Assembly: GCA_030041035.1 (NCBI GenBank)
Contig: JASHOO010000055.1
Coordinates: 1-40,978, forward strand
Source of the DNA: Bryobacteraceae bacterium
Lineage (GTDB): Bacteria; Acidobacteriota; Terriglobia; Bryobacterales; Bryobacteraceae
Direction: 5' to 3'
DNA: 40,978 nucleotides
The position numbers were made by a program, and so were the translations under genes. The notes beneath the pieces were generated by a model. It had not been told where the DNA came from and ran no database searches. It saw only the letters and a program-made list of their open reading frames with translations. Positions 16,545 to 24,883 of the stretch are shown here, piece by piece. Every line of letters begins with the position of its first letter. Within the stretch, counting starts at the first letter, position 1.

Positions 16545-17391
16545 AACCGTCGGCATCGTTTCGAAACCCGATGTGCCGGCGGCGGCCGAACTGGTGCCGA
16601 AACTGATGGCCTGGCTGCAAGAGCGCGGCATCACCATCCGCTATGACGCGGAAACGGCCGCCTATTCGGGACTGACCGGCTTCGTGCCGCGAGCCGAGCT
16701 CGCCGAACGCGCCGACCTCGTCATCGTGCTGGGTGGTGACGGCACGTTGCTCTCCGCGGCACGCGCCATTGCGGGCCGCGACATTCCACTGTTCCCGGTA
16801 AACCTGGGCGGCCTGGGTTTCCTCACGGCGATCACCATCGACTCGCTGTTCCCCGATCTGGAGCGCGCCTTCCGCGGTGAGCATCGCATCGGCAAGCGCA
16901 AGCTGCTGCATTGCCAACTCGTCCGCGACGGCAATGTTGTGGGCGAGTACGAAGCGCTCAACGACGTCGTGATCACCAAATCCGCGATCGCGCGCATGAT
17001 CGATCTGGATGCTCACGTAGACCAGATGTTCGTGTGCCGCTACAAAGCCGACGGCCTCATCGTGGCTACCCCTACAGGCTCGACCGCCTACTCGCTCTCC
17101 GCCGGCGGCCCCATCATCTTCCCTTCCGTCGGTTGCCTCTGCCTGACGCCCATTTGTCCGCACATGCTCACCAACCGTCCGGTGATCGTGCCCGAGACCA
17201 GCATCATCCGCATCACCTGCCTGGCGGAAGGCCAATCGTTTCTGACCATCGACGGGCAAGTCGGCGAGCCCCTCCAGCACAATGACCAGGTCATCTGCCG
17301 CAGCTCCGCGCACACCCTGCTGCTGGTCCGGCCGCCGAACATGCTCTTCTTCGACGTGCTGCGTCAGAAGCTCAAATGGGGAGAACGGTGA
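16531..17391 (+). CDS. nadK: NAD kinase
   Basis: This 286-aa protein phosphorylates NAD to NADP. It has the diagnostic LGGDGTLLSAAR (Gly-Gly-Asp catalytic motif, near residues 67-78), PVNLGGLGFLT, ALNDVVITKS and GSTAYSLSAGGPI segments. The start lies 14 nt inside tlyA, in the same operon. There is no extra regulatory domain. Confidence 0.95.
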   Translation: MPDIKTVGIVSKPDVPAAAELVPKLMAWLQERGITIRYDAETAAYSGLTGFVPRAELAERADLVIVLGGDGTLLSAARAIAGRDIPLFPVNLGGLGFLTAITIDSLFPDLERAFRGEHRIGKRKLLHCQLVRDGNVVGEYEALNDVVITKSAIARMIDLDAHVDQMFVCRYKADGLIVATPTGSTAYSLSAGGPIIFPSVGCLCLTPICPHMLTNRPVIVPETSIIRITCLAEGQSFLTIDGQVGEPLQHNDQVICRSSAHTLLLVRPPNMLFFDVLRQKLKWGER

Positions 17392-18587
17392 AGCGGATCT
17401 CGCTCACCGCCTGGATCTTCATCGGCATGGCGGCGGGAATCGCGATCGGCATCGCGGCCCCTGGGTTTGCCGTTCATCTTTCACCCGTCAGCAACATCTT
17501 CCTGCGGCTCATCCGCTCCATCATCGCCCCGCTGATCTTCGGAACGTTGGTCTATGGAATCGCGGGTTCGGGCGACCTGAAGCGCATGGGCCGCATCGGA
17601 CTCAAAGCCATCGTCTACTTCGAAGCCGTCACCACGGTTGCGCTGTTCCTCGGGCTCGCGGCCGTGAACCTGGTGCAACCGGGAGCCGGCATGAAGCTCG
17701 CGCCTGTCGAGGAGACAGGCATTCCGCAGGTTCATCCCAGCGCCGCATCCACCATCGAGCACGTCTTTCCCTCGAGTGTCATCGACGCCATGGCCCGCGG
17801 CGACGTCCTCGAAATCGTGGTCTTCTCGTTTCTGTTTGGCGCTGCGTGCGCGGCTGTCGGCATCAAGGCGAAGCCGGTCGTCGCTTTCTGCGAGTCGCTC
17901 GCGCAGGTCATGTTCCGATACACCAACTATGTGATGTACCTGGCGCCATTGGGTGTCGCCGCGGCCATCGCGGTCACCGTGGCCGGCAAGGGCTGGTCGG
18001 TGCTGTTGGGCCTGGGCAAGCTGGTGCTGACGATGTATGCCGCCCAGGCGGTGTTTGTCACACTCGTGCTCGGATCGATCGTGATGCTGTTCCGGATTCC
18101 CGCGGGCGCCTTCTATCGCGCCGTGCGCGAGCCGTTTCTTCTGGCCTTCTCGACCGCTTCGAGCGAAGCCGCGCTGCCGGTGGCTCTCGAGAATATGGAA
18201 CAGTTCGGCGTTCCGCCGCACATCGTGGCGTTTGTGCTGCCCACCGGCTACAGCTTCAACGCCGACGGATCAACGCTCTACCTCTCGCTGGCCTCGGTCT
18301 TCGTCGCGCAGGCCGCGGGCGTTCACCTCGCGCTGGGCCAGCAGCTCCTCATGATGCTGACCCTCATGCTGACCACCAAAGGCGTGGCCGGTGTGCCGCG
18401 CGCTGCGCTGGTGATCCTGGCCGCCGCGCTTTCCAGTTTTCACCTGCCCATGGAAGGTGTCGCGGTGCTGCTGGGCGTGGACGCCATCCTGGATATGGCA
18501 CGCACTTCAGTCAATGTGCTGGGCAATTGCCTCGCGTCCGCCGTCGTCGCCAGGTGGGAAGGCGTGGACTTCGCGCCAGCCCCCTAG
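17388..18587 (+). CDS. Dicarboxylate/glutamate:cation symporter (DAACS family)
   Basis: This roughly 400-aa transporter has the repeated hydrophobic architecture of GltP/DctA/Glt(Ph) proteins. Diagnostic parts are the HP1 serine-rich loop STASSEAALPVALE, the helix 7 segment FVLPTGYSFNADGSTLYL (NxxD/GxxxY cation site), and the HP2/TM8 region GVAGVPRAAL. It imports C4-dicarboxylates, glutamate or aspartate with H+ or Na+. GTG 17388 gives a GTGA overlap with nadK and has GGGGAG 4 nt upstream; ATG 17376 is an alternative. Its TAG shares CTAG (18584-18587) with the PIN remnant on the other strand. Confidence 0.9.
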   Translation: MKRISLTAWIFIGMAAGIAIGIAAPGFAVHLSPVSNIFLRLIRSIIAPLIFGTLVYGIAGSGDLKRMGRIGLKAIVYFEAVTTVALFLGLAAVNLVQPGAGMKLAPVEETGIPQVHPSAASTIEHVFPSSVIDAMARGDVLEIVVFSFLFGAACAAVGIKAKPVVAFCESLAQVMFRYTNYVMYLAPLGVAAAIAVTVAGKGWSVLLGLGKLVLTMYAAQAVFVTLVLGSIVMLFRIPAGAFYRAVREPFLLAFSTASSEAALPVALENMEQFGVPPHIVAFVLPTGYSFNADGSTLYLSLASVFVAQAAGVHLALGQQLLMMLTLMLTTKGVAGVPRAALVILAAALSSFHLPMEGVAVLLGVDAILDMARTSVNVLGNCLASAVVARWEGVDFAPAP

Positions 18588-18835
18588 ATCGGCGCCCGCG
18601 CCAGGCTGGTGATGAAATGGATGCCCGGAATGTTCTTGCGGCTGAGCCGGTCGTCATTGGTAATGAACAGATCCACGCCCGCCGAAGCCGTGCAAGCGAG
18701 CTGGATGGCATCGGGCGAGCGAATCGTCTTATCGCGGCGAATGCGCGCGTAGTGTCCGGCTAGCACTTCACCGATCACCAGAGTACTGGTTGCCAGGCTG
18801 TCGCCCCGCTCGATCATTCTCAAACGGAGCACCAA
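18584..18835 (-). pseudogene. Decayed VapC-like PIN-domain gene
   Basis: The 83-residue frame matches the C-terminal half of the PIN protein at 3065-3490, for example SPDAIQLACTASAGVDLFITNDDRL and PGIHFITSL. Two parts are missing. The N-terminal section with the first catalytic Asp (YWD) is absent. A block of about 33 residues is deleted in frame, joining IGEVLAG directly to HYARIR, which lie 33 residues apart in the intact protein. No ATG or ribosome site is present; the frame begins at a TTG. No antitoxin gene is upstream. It is most likely an inactive remnant. Confidence 0.75.
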
Positions 18836-18892
18836 TGTTTACAAACCAAACATCAAGAGAGGATGTAAGCCCGAGAGCCTTTCCGTCCGCGC

Positions 18893-19903
18893 TTATGCCG
18901 GAACCGGCACTTCCAGCTTGGCGAACCAGGGCTTGGCGGATCTGATGGCGTCATTAACGGCGTTGATGTTCTTCACTCCGTCGTTGGCCAGCCAGTCTTC
19001 AAGCGCCTTGGCACCCTGCTTGGCGTAGATGGGAATGCCTTCTTTCCAGGTGGCGCGGCCGCAAAGCACGCCGGAGAAATCGGTGCCCGCCTCCGCCGCC
19101 ATGTGCAGCGATTCGGTAAACTGCGCATTGCTCACGCCGGCGCTCAAGTAGATGAACGGTTTCGAAGCCACGGCCGCGGCCTTCCGGAAATGATCCAGGG
19201 CTTCGCTGCGCGAATACACCTTGGTACCTTTGAACACGCTCGACCCCTCCACGAACTCGGCGTTGATAGGCACTTCCACCTTGAGCACGTCCACGAAGTA
19301 TTGCGGCTTGGAGAATTCCTGCATGCTTTTGGTGACGATTTCCGGCTTGCGCCTGGCGTATTCCGGACCTTTTTCGTCGCCGCCCTGGGGATCGTAGCCC
19401 ACGAACTCGAGGAAGAAGGGGATGTCGTAAGTCTTGCACTCGGCGCCGATGCGCTCGATGAAGGCGTGCTTGATGTCGTTGACTTTCGTGTCCTCGAAGG
19501 GGGTGTAATAGATGAGGATCTTGACCGCGTCTGCGCCCCAATCGACGATGCGTTTCACCGAAACGTGCGGCAACAGGTCCGGCAGACGGCCGGGCTGGGT
19601 GTTGTCGTAGCCGCTGGCTTCATAGGCCAGCAGCAGTCCTGCATTCTTGGCCCTCGCCTTGGCGGCCGGCAGCCCCCACTCGGGATCGAGTAGAATGCCG
19701 CTCGCGTGCGGCGTCAGCACCTTGCTGACCGCGACCTTGAACTCGCTCATCATCTCGTCGGTAACCTGTTTCTTGTCGATGCCGCGAGCGGCCGCAAGCG
19801 ATTTCTGCAAGCTCCCGCGCTGGTCCATGGCGGCTGCGGCAATCACCCCGGCTTTGTTCGCGAGCGCCTTCATGCGCCGCGTCTTACCTTCTGACAGTCT
19901 CAT
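18893..19903 (-). CDS. lacD: Tagatose 1,6-bisphosphate aldolase (LacD family)
   Basis: This 336-aa class I aldolase has LacD features: AAAMDQRGSL near the N-terminus, then GILLDPEWG, WGADAVKILIYYTP, PFFLEFVGYD, and DVLKVEVPIN containing the expected Schiff-base Lys, with SAGV and FSGVLCGRATWK at the C-terminal side. The family splits tagatose-1,6-bisphosphate to glyceraldehyde-3-phosphate and dihydroxyacetone phosphate, and often accepts fructose-1,6-bisphosphate. AGGAG stands just before ATG 19903. The start lies 20 nt inside ribF. No lac or gat genes are nearby, so a broader sugar-bisphosphate role is possible. Confidence 0.88.
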   Translation of the reverse strand: MRLSEGKTRRMKALANKAGVIAAAAMDQRGSLQKSLAAARGIDKKQVTDEMMSEFKVAVSKVLTPHASGILLDPEWGLPAAKARAKNAGLLLAYEASGYDNTQPGRLPDLLPHVSVKRIVDWGADAVKILIYYTPFEDTKVNDIKHAFIERIGAECKTYDIPFFLEFVGYDPQGGDEKGPEYARRKPEIVTKSMQEFSKPQYFVDVLKVEVPINAEFVEGSSVFKGTKVYSRSEALDHFRKAAAVASKPFIYLSAGVSNAQFTESLHMAAEAGTDFSGVLCGRATWKEGIPIYAKQGAKALEDWLANDGVKNINAVNDAIRSAKPWFAKLEVPVPA

Positions 19904-20897
19904 TTGCGTCTCCTTTTACGTATTCCAGAACTGGTTGCCGCGTCCAAAGATCCAACCGGCGAAAATAGGCCCGGGCGCGGGTGACATCTTTCCATATCTG
20001 TGCTTTGAGAGCCTCGGGACTCTCGAACTTCCGCTCGTCGCGCAGCCGCCGGAGAAACTCCACCCGAATCGAACGCGGCGTCTCACCTTCCAGCGGGTCG
20101 AGCAAAAACGTTTCGATCGACAGTCCGCCGCCGGCGTTGAACGTCGGCCGGTAGCCGACGTTAGTGACCGAGTGCCAGCTCCGGCCGCCGTCAAGATCGA
20201 TGGTGCGCGTCACGTAGACGCCCACCTTGGGCAAAAGCTCAGAGCGTGGCGCCAGATTGAGGGTGGGCACGGTTTTTCGCGATCCTACGCCGCGGCCCGC
20301 CACCACGTCGCCCTCGAGCGCAAACGGCCGCCCCAGAAAGCGTCCGGCCCGCGCGACATCGCCCGCTTCCACCAGTTGGCGCAGCCCGCTCGACGAAATC
20401 CGCATGCCCCGGCAGGAAACTGCGGGCACGACCTCGGTCTGAAATCCGAGCCGCTCGCCCAATGCTTTCAGCAGATGGGTATCTCCGGCCTTCTTGTTTC
20501 CGAAGCGGAAGTTCTCTCCCACCACCACGGCGCGCGCGCCAAGCCGGTTCACCAGGATCTGGCGGACGAATTCTTCGGCCGTCAGGCGCGCCACCTCAGC
20601 GGTGAACGGCAGAATGAGCACCTGCCGGATTCCTTCCTCACGCATCAAAGCCGCACGCTCGTCCAGCGTGGTCATGAGGCGCGGCACACGCTCCGGCGCC
20701 ACCACCCGCGCCGGATGCGGATCAAAGGTCAAAACGGATGGCTTCCATTGGTTTTGTCCGGCGATTTCGCACACGCAACGCAGGATTTGCCGGTGCCCGG
20801 TGTGCACACCATCGAAGTTGCCGATGGTGACGGCCGACGGAGCGAAGTCGCGCGGCACTTCGTCCAGGCTGCGAAACAGGCGAAACGGCGCCGGCAT
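19884..20897 (-). CDS. ribF: Bifunctional riboflavin kinase/FAD synthetase
   Basis: This 337-aa protein makes FMN and then FAD. The N-terminal adenylyltransferase domain shows TIGNFDGVHTGHRQ (24-37, HxGH nucleotide motif) and GENFRFGNKKAG. The C-terminal flavokinase domain shows GRGVGSRKTVPTLNL and later YRPTFNAGGG. It begins directly after the stop of the MBL gene with no spacer and ends 20 nt inside lacD. Confidence 0.95.
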   Translation of the reverse strand: MPAPFRLFRSLDEVPRDFAPSAVTIGNFDGVHTGHRQILRCVCEIAGQNQWKPSVLTFDPHPARVVAPERVPRLMTTLDERAALMREEGIRQVLILPFTAEVARLTAEEFVRQILVNRLGARAVVVGENFRFGNKKAGDTHLLKALGERLGFQTEVVPAVSCRGMRISSSGLRQLVEAGDVARAGRFLGRPFALEGDVVAGRGVGSRKTVPTLNLAPRSELLPKVGVYVTRTIDLDGGRSWHSVTNVGYRPTFNAGGGLSIETFLLDPLEGETPRSIRVEFLRRLRDERKFESPEALKAQIWKDVTRARAYFRRLDLWTRQPVLEYVKGDANETVRR

Positions 20898-21686
20898 TTA
20901 ATCGCCCCCCACCGTAATCTCCAGCCCGTCATAGGCCAGCCGGATGTGCGCGGGCAGCGTGTCCTCGGTTGCCTGATGCGGCAGGTCGTGGCAGATGTGC
21001 GTGAAAAATGCGCGGCGCGGCTGAAGCTGCTCGACCGTATGCAAGGAGTGCTCGACGGTCGAGTGCGTGGGGTGTGGCCGGTGGCGCAGCGCATCCAAAA
21101 ACAGCACGTCCAGCCCGCGCAATTGCTCCATCGACTCCGGGGGAATCTCGCTGTGATCGGTCAAATATGCCGCGCGCCCGAAGCGGAATCCATAAATCGG
21201 ATAGCGGCCGTGCAGCAGCGGTACCGGCCGGAACTCCTGGCCGAACAGATCGAAACCCTCTCCGTTTAGAGTGTGAATTTCCACATGCGGCACCGACGAT
21301 GGCTGCTCGCCGCCGTTAAAAATGTACTGAAACACGCGCTGAATGGCGCCCAGCGTCTCGGGCGAAGCAAAAATCGGAATGCGCGCCTGCTGCCTGAAAT
21401 TGAAGGGGCGCACATCGTCGAGCCCCATGATGTGGTCGGCGTGCGAGTGCGTAAACAGCACCGCGTCCAGCCGGTTCAACCGGGCGCGCAAAACCTGGGT
21501 GCGAAAGTCCGGGGTGGTGTCGATCACTACGTTGTGGCCGTTGTATTGCACCAACACCGAAGGGCGCAGGCGGTTATCGCGCGGATCGGTCGACCGGCAA
21601 ACCGCGCAATCGCATCCCGGCGTGGGAACACCCACGCTGGTGCCTGACCCGAGCACGGTAATCTTCACTGGGCCTGCCACGCCCAT
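20898..21686 (-). CDS. PhnP-like metallo-beta-lactamase-fold phosphodiesterase
   Basis: This 262-aa protein has the MBL motif HSHADH (80-85), VIDTTPDFR before it and LTDHSEIP later, the usual dinuclear metal site. GCDCAVC (Cys25, 27, 30) near the N-terminus is the extra zinc site typical of PhnP, the phosphoribosyl 1,2-cyclic phosphate phosphodiesterase of phosphonate degradation. No C-P lyase genes are here, and the broader family is widespread with unclear substrate. It directly adjoins DUF1844 and ribF without gaps. Confidence 0.85.
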   Translation of the reverse strand: MGVAGPVKITVLGSGTSVGVPTPGCDCAVCRSTDPRDNRLRPSVLVQYNGHNVVIDTTPDFRTQVLRARLNRLDAVLFTHSHADHIMGLDDVRPFNFRQQARIPIFASPETLGAIQRVFQYIFNGGEQPSSVPHVEIHTLNGEGFDLFGQEFRPVPLLHGRYPIYGFRFGRAAYLTDHSEIPPESMEQLRGLDVLFLDALRHRPHPTHSTVEHSLHTVEQLQPRRAFFTHICHDLPHQATEDTLPAHIRLAYDGLEITVGGD

Positions 21687-22019
21687 TCAGCTTTTCTTGC
21701 TTTCTTCGAGAGCCTGCACAAAACGGAAGCGCAATTCGGTGAGCGAATTCTCCAGCAGCCGCTGCTCTTCCATGGTGAGATTCCCCTTGGTCTTCTCCTG
21801 GAGCACGCCCAAAAGATCGATGCTGTGCCGGGCCAGGTCTAGATCCGGCTTCGGCCTCTCATTTTCCGGGCCGAAGTGGATCAGGCCCAACTGCAGCTCG
21901 GCTTGCGTGCGGATGGAGAGCGCCAGAAACTCAAACGAGGCGGGCGGCACCGGGATATGCTGCTCCGGTTCTGCCGCGGACGACTCCTCACCCGATGCGG
22001 GATTTTCTGCTTCACTCAT
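21687..22019 (-). CDS. DUF1844 domain protein
   Basis: This 110-aa protein starts at ATG 22019; the TTG at 22040 is a less likely earlier start. An acidic, disordered N-terminus (AENPASGEESSAAEPE) precedes a helical domain with FEFLALSIRTQAELQLGLI, LDLARHSIDLLGVLQEKTKGNLT, and EEQRLLENSLTELRFRFV. These are the blocks of DUF1844, small proteins of unknown function found in acidobacteria, deltaproteobacteria and relatives. It heads the operon that continues with the PhnP-like enzyme, ribF and lacD. Confidence 0.8.
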   Translation of the reverse strand: MSEAENPASGEESSAAEPEQHIPVPPASFEFLALSIRTQAELQLGLIHFGPENERPKPDLDLARHSIDLLGVLQEKTKGNLTMEEQRLLENSLTELRFRFVQALEESKKS

Positions 22020-22151
22020 CTCGACCCTATATTTTATCAAGATGGTGCGGCCCGCAAACCACGCGGTACCCCCGGGGTCACAAGTGTTCGGAAATGGGAA
22101 TGGGTTTGTTTTTGCAAATCTTGTGGTTGGGGCTCAAATGGTTCCGGCACA

Positions 22152-22181
22152 TTGAGATGCAGTTTCTCACTCACCTATATA
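22152..22181 (+). promoter_or_regulatory. Promoter of the mazG operon
   Basis: TTGAGA (22152-22157), an 18-nt spacer and TATATA (22176-22181) form a plausible housekeeping promoter. Transcription would begin near 22188, before the mazG start at 22240 (or GTG 22207). Confidence 0.55.
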
Positions 22182-22239
22182 GCATGGCGGTGAACAGTGG
22201 GCCCCTGTGTTAAATTTGAAGATTACTCCCCCAATTGCG

Positions 22240-23031
22240 ATGTCCGCTCCCGCAGCCGGTGAAAAATTCCAGCAGCTTGTCGATCTGATGGCGCGCCTGC
22301 GCGCGCCGGGCGGCTGTCCGTGGGATCGCGAGCAGAACTTCGACACCATCAAGCCGTTCCTGCTCGAAGAAACCTACGAAGTATTGAACGCTATTGACGC
22401 GCGCAACTGGCCGGAGCTGGCCGATGAACTCGGCGATCTGGTGCTCCAGGCGGTTTTCTTCTCCCAGATGGCCGCCGAAGAAAACCTGTTCCGCATCGAG
22501 GACGCGCTCGACGCCATCAACCAGAAGCTGATCCGCCGCCATCCACACGTTTTCGGAGACGAGACCGCGAAAACCGAAGGTGACGTGCGCAAGCGCTGGA
22601 GCGAAATCAAAGACGAAGAAAAGCGCAAGAAAGGCAACTCCGATGGCACGCTGCTCGGTTCGGTGCCGCGCTCGCTGCCCGCGCTGGTCGAAGCCCAGCA
22701 GATCGCTTCGCGCGCCGCGCAGACCGGCTTCGATTGGGAAAATGCCGGCCAGGTGATCGACAAGCTGCATGAAGAATTGCGCGAATTCGAAGAGGCGCGC
22801 ACGGGCGGAGACCGCGAGCAACTGGAAGACGAATTGGGCGACATGCTGTTCGTGCTGGTGAATCTGGCGCGCTTCGTGAAAGTAGATCCCGAACAGGCAC
22901 TGCGCAGGACCAACGCCAAGTTCCGGCGGCGGTTCGGTTATGTGGAGCACAAACTCGCCGAGCGCGGGAAGACCACGCGCGAAAGTTCCATCGACGAAAT
23001 GGAAGCGCTGTGGCAGGAGTCCAAGAAGTGA
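22240..23031 (+). CDS. mazG: MazG nucleoside triphosphate pyrophosphohydrolase
   Basis: This roughly 263-aa two-domain MazG hydrolyses NTPs to NMP and PPi, possibly removing damaged nucleotides. The N-terminal domain has LRAPGGCPWDREQ and LLEETYEVLNAIDARNWPELADELGDLVLQ, giving the EExxE...ExxD metal site. A second, similar site is in LHEELREFEEARTGGDREQLEDELGDMLF. ATG 22240 begins the usual MazG N-terminus; the GTG at 22207 is an alternative. It is first of six genes that overlap one another, here by GTGA. Confidence 0.93.
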   Translation: MSAPAAGEKFQQLVDLMARLRAPGGCPWDREQNFDTIKPFLLEETYEVLNAIDARNWPELADELGDLVLQAVFFSQMAAEENLFRIEDALDAINQKLIRRHPHVFGDETAKTEGDVRKRWSEIKDEEKRKKGNSDGTLLGSVPRSLPALVEAQQIASRAAQTGFDWENAGQVIDKLHEELREFEEARTGGDREQLEDELGDMLFVLVNLARFVKVDPEQALRRTNAKFRRRFGYVEHKLAERGKTTRESSIDEMEALWQESKK

Positions 23032-23777
23032 GTGGATCGCCCGGACCGGTCAGCGTCCGCGCGCTCACGACGCCATCCGAGTTCGCCGACGCCGTGCGGT
23101 TGCAGAAGGAGATCTGGGGGTTCAATGATATCGAGCTGCTTCCCGTGCGCCTTTTCATCGTGGCCACCAAAGTCGGCGGCCAGGCTTTTGGCGCTTACGA
23201 CGGCAACCGCATGGTCGGCTTCTGCCTCGCCATTCCCGGACTGAAGGCGGGAGGCAAATCGTACCTGCACAGCCACATGCTGGGGGTCACACCGGAATAT
23301 CGCGACCAGGGCATCGGCCGGCAGCTCAAACTGAAACAGCGGGAGGACGCACTTGCCCGCGGCGTGCAGCTCGTCGAGTGGACATTTGATCCGCTCGAAG
23401 TCAAGAACGCCTACTTCAACATTGAGCGGCTGGGCGCTATTGTGCGCCGTTACGTGCGCAACCAGTACGGCACCACCACAAGCCATCTCCACGGCGGTTT
23501 GCCCACCGACCGCTGTGTGGCCGAATGGTGGATCGCGAGCCCGCGCGTGAAGGCGATTCTCAACGGCGGCCCCCCGGTCGAACGTCCGGAAACGGTGGAG
23601 CGCATTTCCGTGCCCGCAGCCATCTCCGGGATGCGCCACGAAGACCCCAAGCACGCACGCCAGATGCAGCAGGAAATCAGCGCCCACTTCGAGGAGTACT
23701 TTGCCCGCGGCCTCACCGTGGTGGGCGTGGAGAAATCGCCCGAAGCGATTGCCTATCAGCTCGGACGGTGGGAATGA
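23028..23777 (+). CDS. GNAT acetyltransferase-fold protein, COG3375-type (candidate D-amino acid N-succinyltransferase)
   Basis: This 249-aa protein has the GNAT acyl-CoA binding loop in MLGVTPEYRDQGIGRQLKLKQRE, where RDQGIG is the pyrophosphate motif. It is larger than most GNATs, with a C-terminal extension. This subtype is commonly found beside menC-like genes. In Geobacillus kaustophilus the equivalent protein is a succinyl-CoA:D-amino acid N-succinyltransferase feeding N-succinylamino acid racemase. The same role is inferred here from its overlap with the next gene. GTG 23028 gives a GTGA overlap with mazG. Confidence 0.8.
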   Translation: MSGSPGPVSVRALTTPSEFADAVRLQKEIWGFNDIELLPVRLFIVATKVGGQAFGAYDGNRMVGFCLAIPGLKAGGKSYLHSHMLGVTPEYRDQGIGRQLKLKQREDALARGVQLVEWTFDPLEVKNAYFNIERLGAIVRRYVRNQYGTTTSHLHGGLPTDRCVAEWWIASPRVKAILNGGPPVERPETVERISVPAAISGMRHEDPKHARQMQQEISAHFEEYFARGLTVVGVEKSPEAIAYQLGRWE

Positions 23778-24883
23778 AAATCGAAAAAGTGATTGTGCGG
23801 CAGATCCGCATGCCGCTGGTACATTTCTTTGAGACCAGTTTCGGCCGCACCCTGGAGCGCGACATCGTCCTGGTAGAAGCCGCGGGCGAAGGTGCATCCG
23901 GCTGGGGCGAGGTCACGGCCGGCGAAAACCCGTTTTACAACGAGGAATGGACCGAATCCGCATGGCTGATTCTCCGCGATTACGCCATCCCTCGCATTCT
24001 CGGAAAGAATCTCTCGAGCGCCGAAGACGTCGCACCGCTCACGGAGCACATTCGCGGTCACCGCATGGCGCGCGGGGGCCTGGAAGCGGCCATCTGGGAC
24101 CTGGAAGCGCGCCTGAACAACCGGCCGCTCTGGCACCAGATCGGCGGCGGCGCACGGCGGGAAATCCCCTGCGGTGTCTCGATTGGCATTCAGGATTCGG
24201 TTCCTCAGCTTCTCGAAAAAATCGAGCGCGAACTCGCCGCCGGTTATCAGCGCATCAAAATGAAGATCAAGCCGGGCTGGGATGTGGACGTGGTCCGCCA
24301 GGTGCGCGAGCGTTTCCCTTCTATTAAGCTCATGGCCGACGCCAATTCCGCCTACACGCTGAAGGATGCCGAGCATCTGAAGCGCCTCGACGCGTTCTAC
24401 CTCATGATGATCGAGCAGCCGCTGGCGCACGACGATATCATCGACCACGCCGTGCTGCAATCGAAACTCGAAACCCCCATTTGTCTGGATGAGTGCATCC
24501 GCTCGGCGCATCACGCCGGGCAGGCCATCCGGCTGCGCGCCTGCGGCATCATCAACATCAAGCTGGGCCGCGTCGGCGGCTTTCGCGAGGCCCGGCGCGT
24601 GCACGACGTGGCCCAGGCGGCGGGCATTCCCGTGTGGTGCGGAGGGATGCTGGAAGCGGGCATCGGCCGCGCCCACAATATTGCGCTTTCCACCTTGCCC
24701 AATTTCATATTGCCGGGCGACGTCTCGGCGAGCCGCCGCTATTGGAAGCGCGACATCATCTGTCCGGCGGTGGAAACCACTCCGCGCGGCACCATCGAAA
24801 TTCGCGATGATCCCGGTTTCGGCTACGCGATCGATCACGATTTTCTGCGCGAGGTTACCGTGCGCGAGGTGTCTGCCGGTTGA
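23774..24883 (+). CDS. menC: o-Succinylbenzoate synthase / N-succinylamino acid racemase, enolase superfamily
   Basis: This 369-aa protein belongs to the muconate lactonising branch of the enolase superfamily. It has the catalytic KMKIK (KxK), the metal ligands in MADANSAY (Asp), MIEQPL (Glu) and CLDECIR (Asp), the opposite acid/base Lys in IINIKLGRVGG, and WCGGMLEAGIGRA. In this subgroup OSBS and NSAR activities occur in one enzyme. OSBS makes o-succinylbenzoate for menaquinone; NSAR racemises N-succinyl amino acids. The overlapping GNAT gene favours NSAR, and no other men gene is in the window. ATG 23774 overlaps the previous stop (ATGA). Confidence 0.85.
   Translation: MKIEKVIVRQIRMPLVHFFETSFGRTLERDIVLVEAAGEGASGWGEVTAGENPFYNEEWTESAWLILRDYAIPRILGKNLSSAEDVAPLTEHIRGHRMARGGLEAAIWDLEARLNNRPLWHQIGGGARREIPCGVSIGIQDSVPQLLEKIERELAAGYQRIKMKIKPGWDVDVVRQVRERFPSIKLMADANSAYTLKDAEHLKRLDAFYLMMIEQPLAHDDIIDHAVLQSKLETPICLDECIRSAHHAGQAIRLRACGIINIKLGRVGGFREARRVHDVAQAAGIPVWCGGMLEAGIGRAHNIALSTLPNFILPGDVSASRRYWKRDIICPAVETTPRGTIEIRDDPGFGYAIDHDFLREVTVREVSAG

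Noticed and set aside
19647-21269. Long plus-strand open frame (540 codons)
   Set aside because: It lies antisense to lacD, ribF and the PhnP-like gene and has no family features. It is a codon-bias shadow of GC-rich genes.
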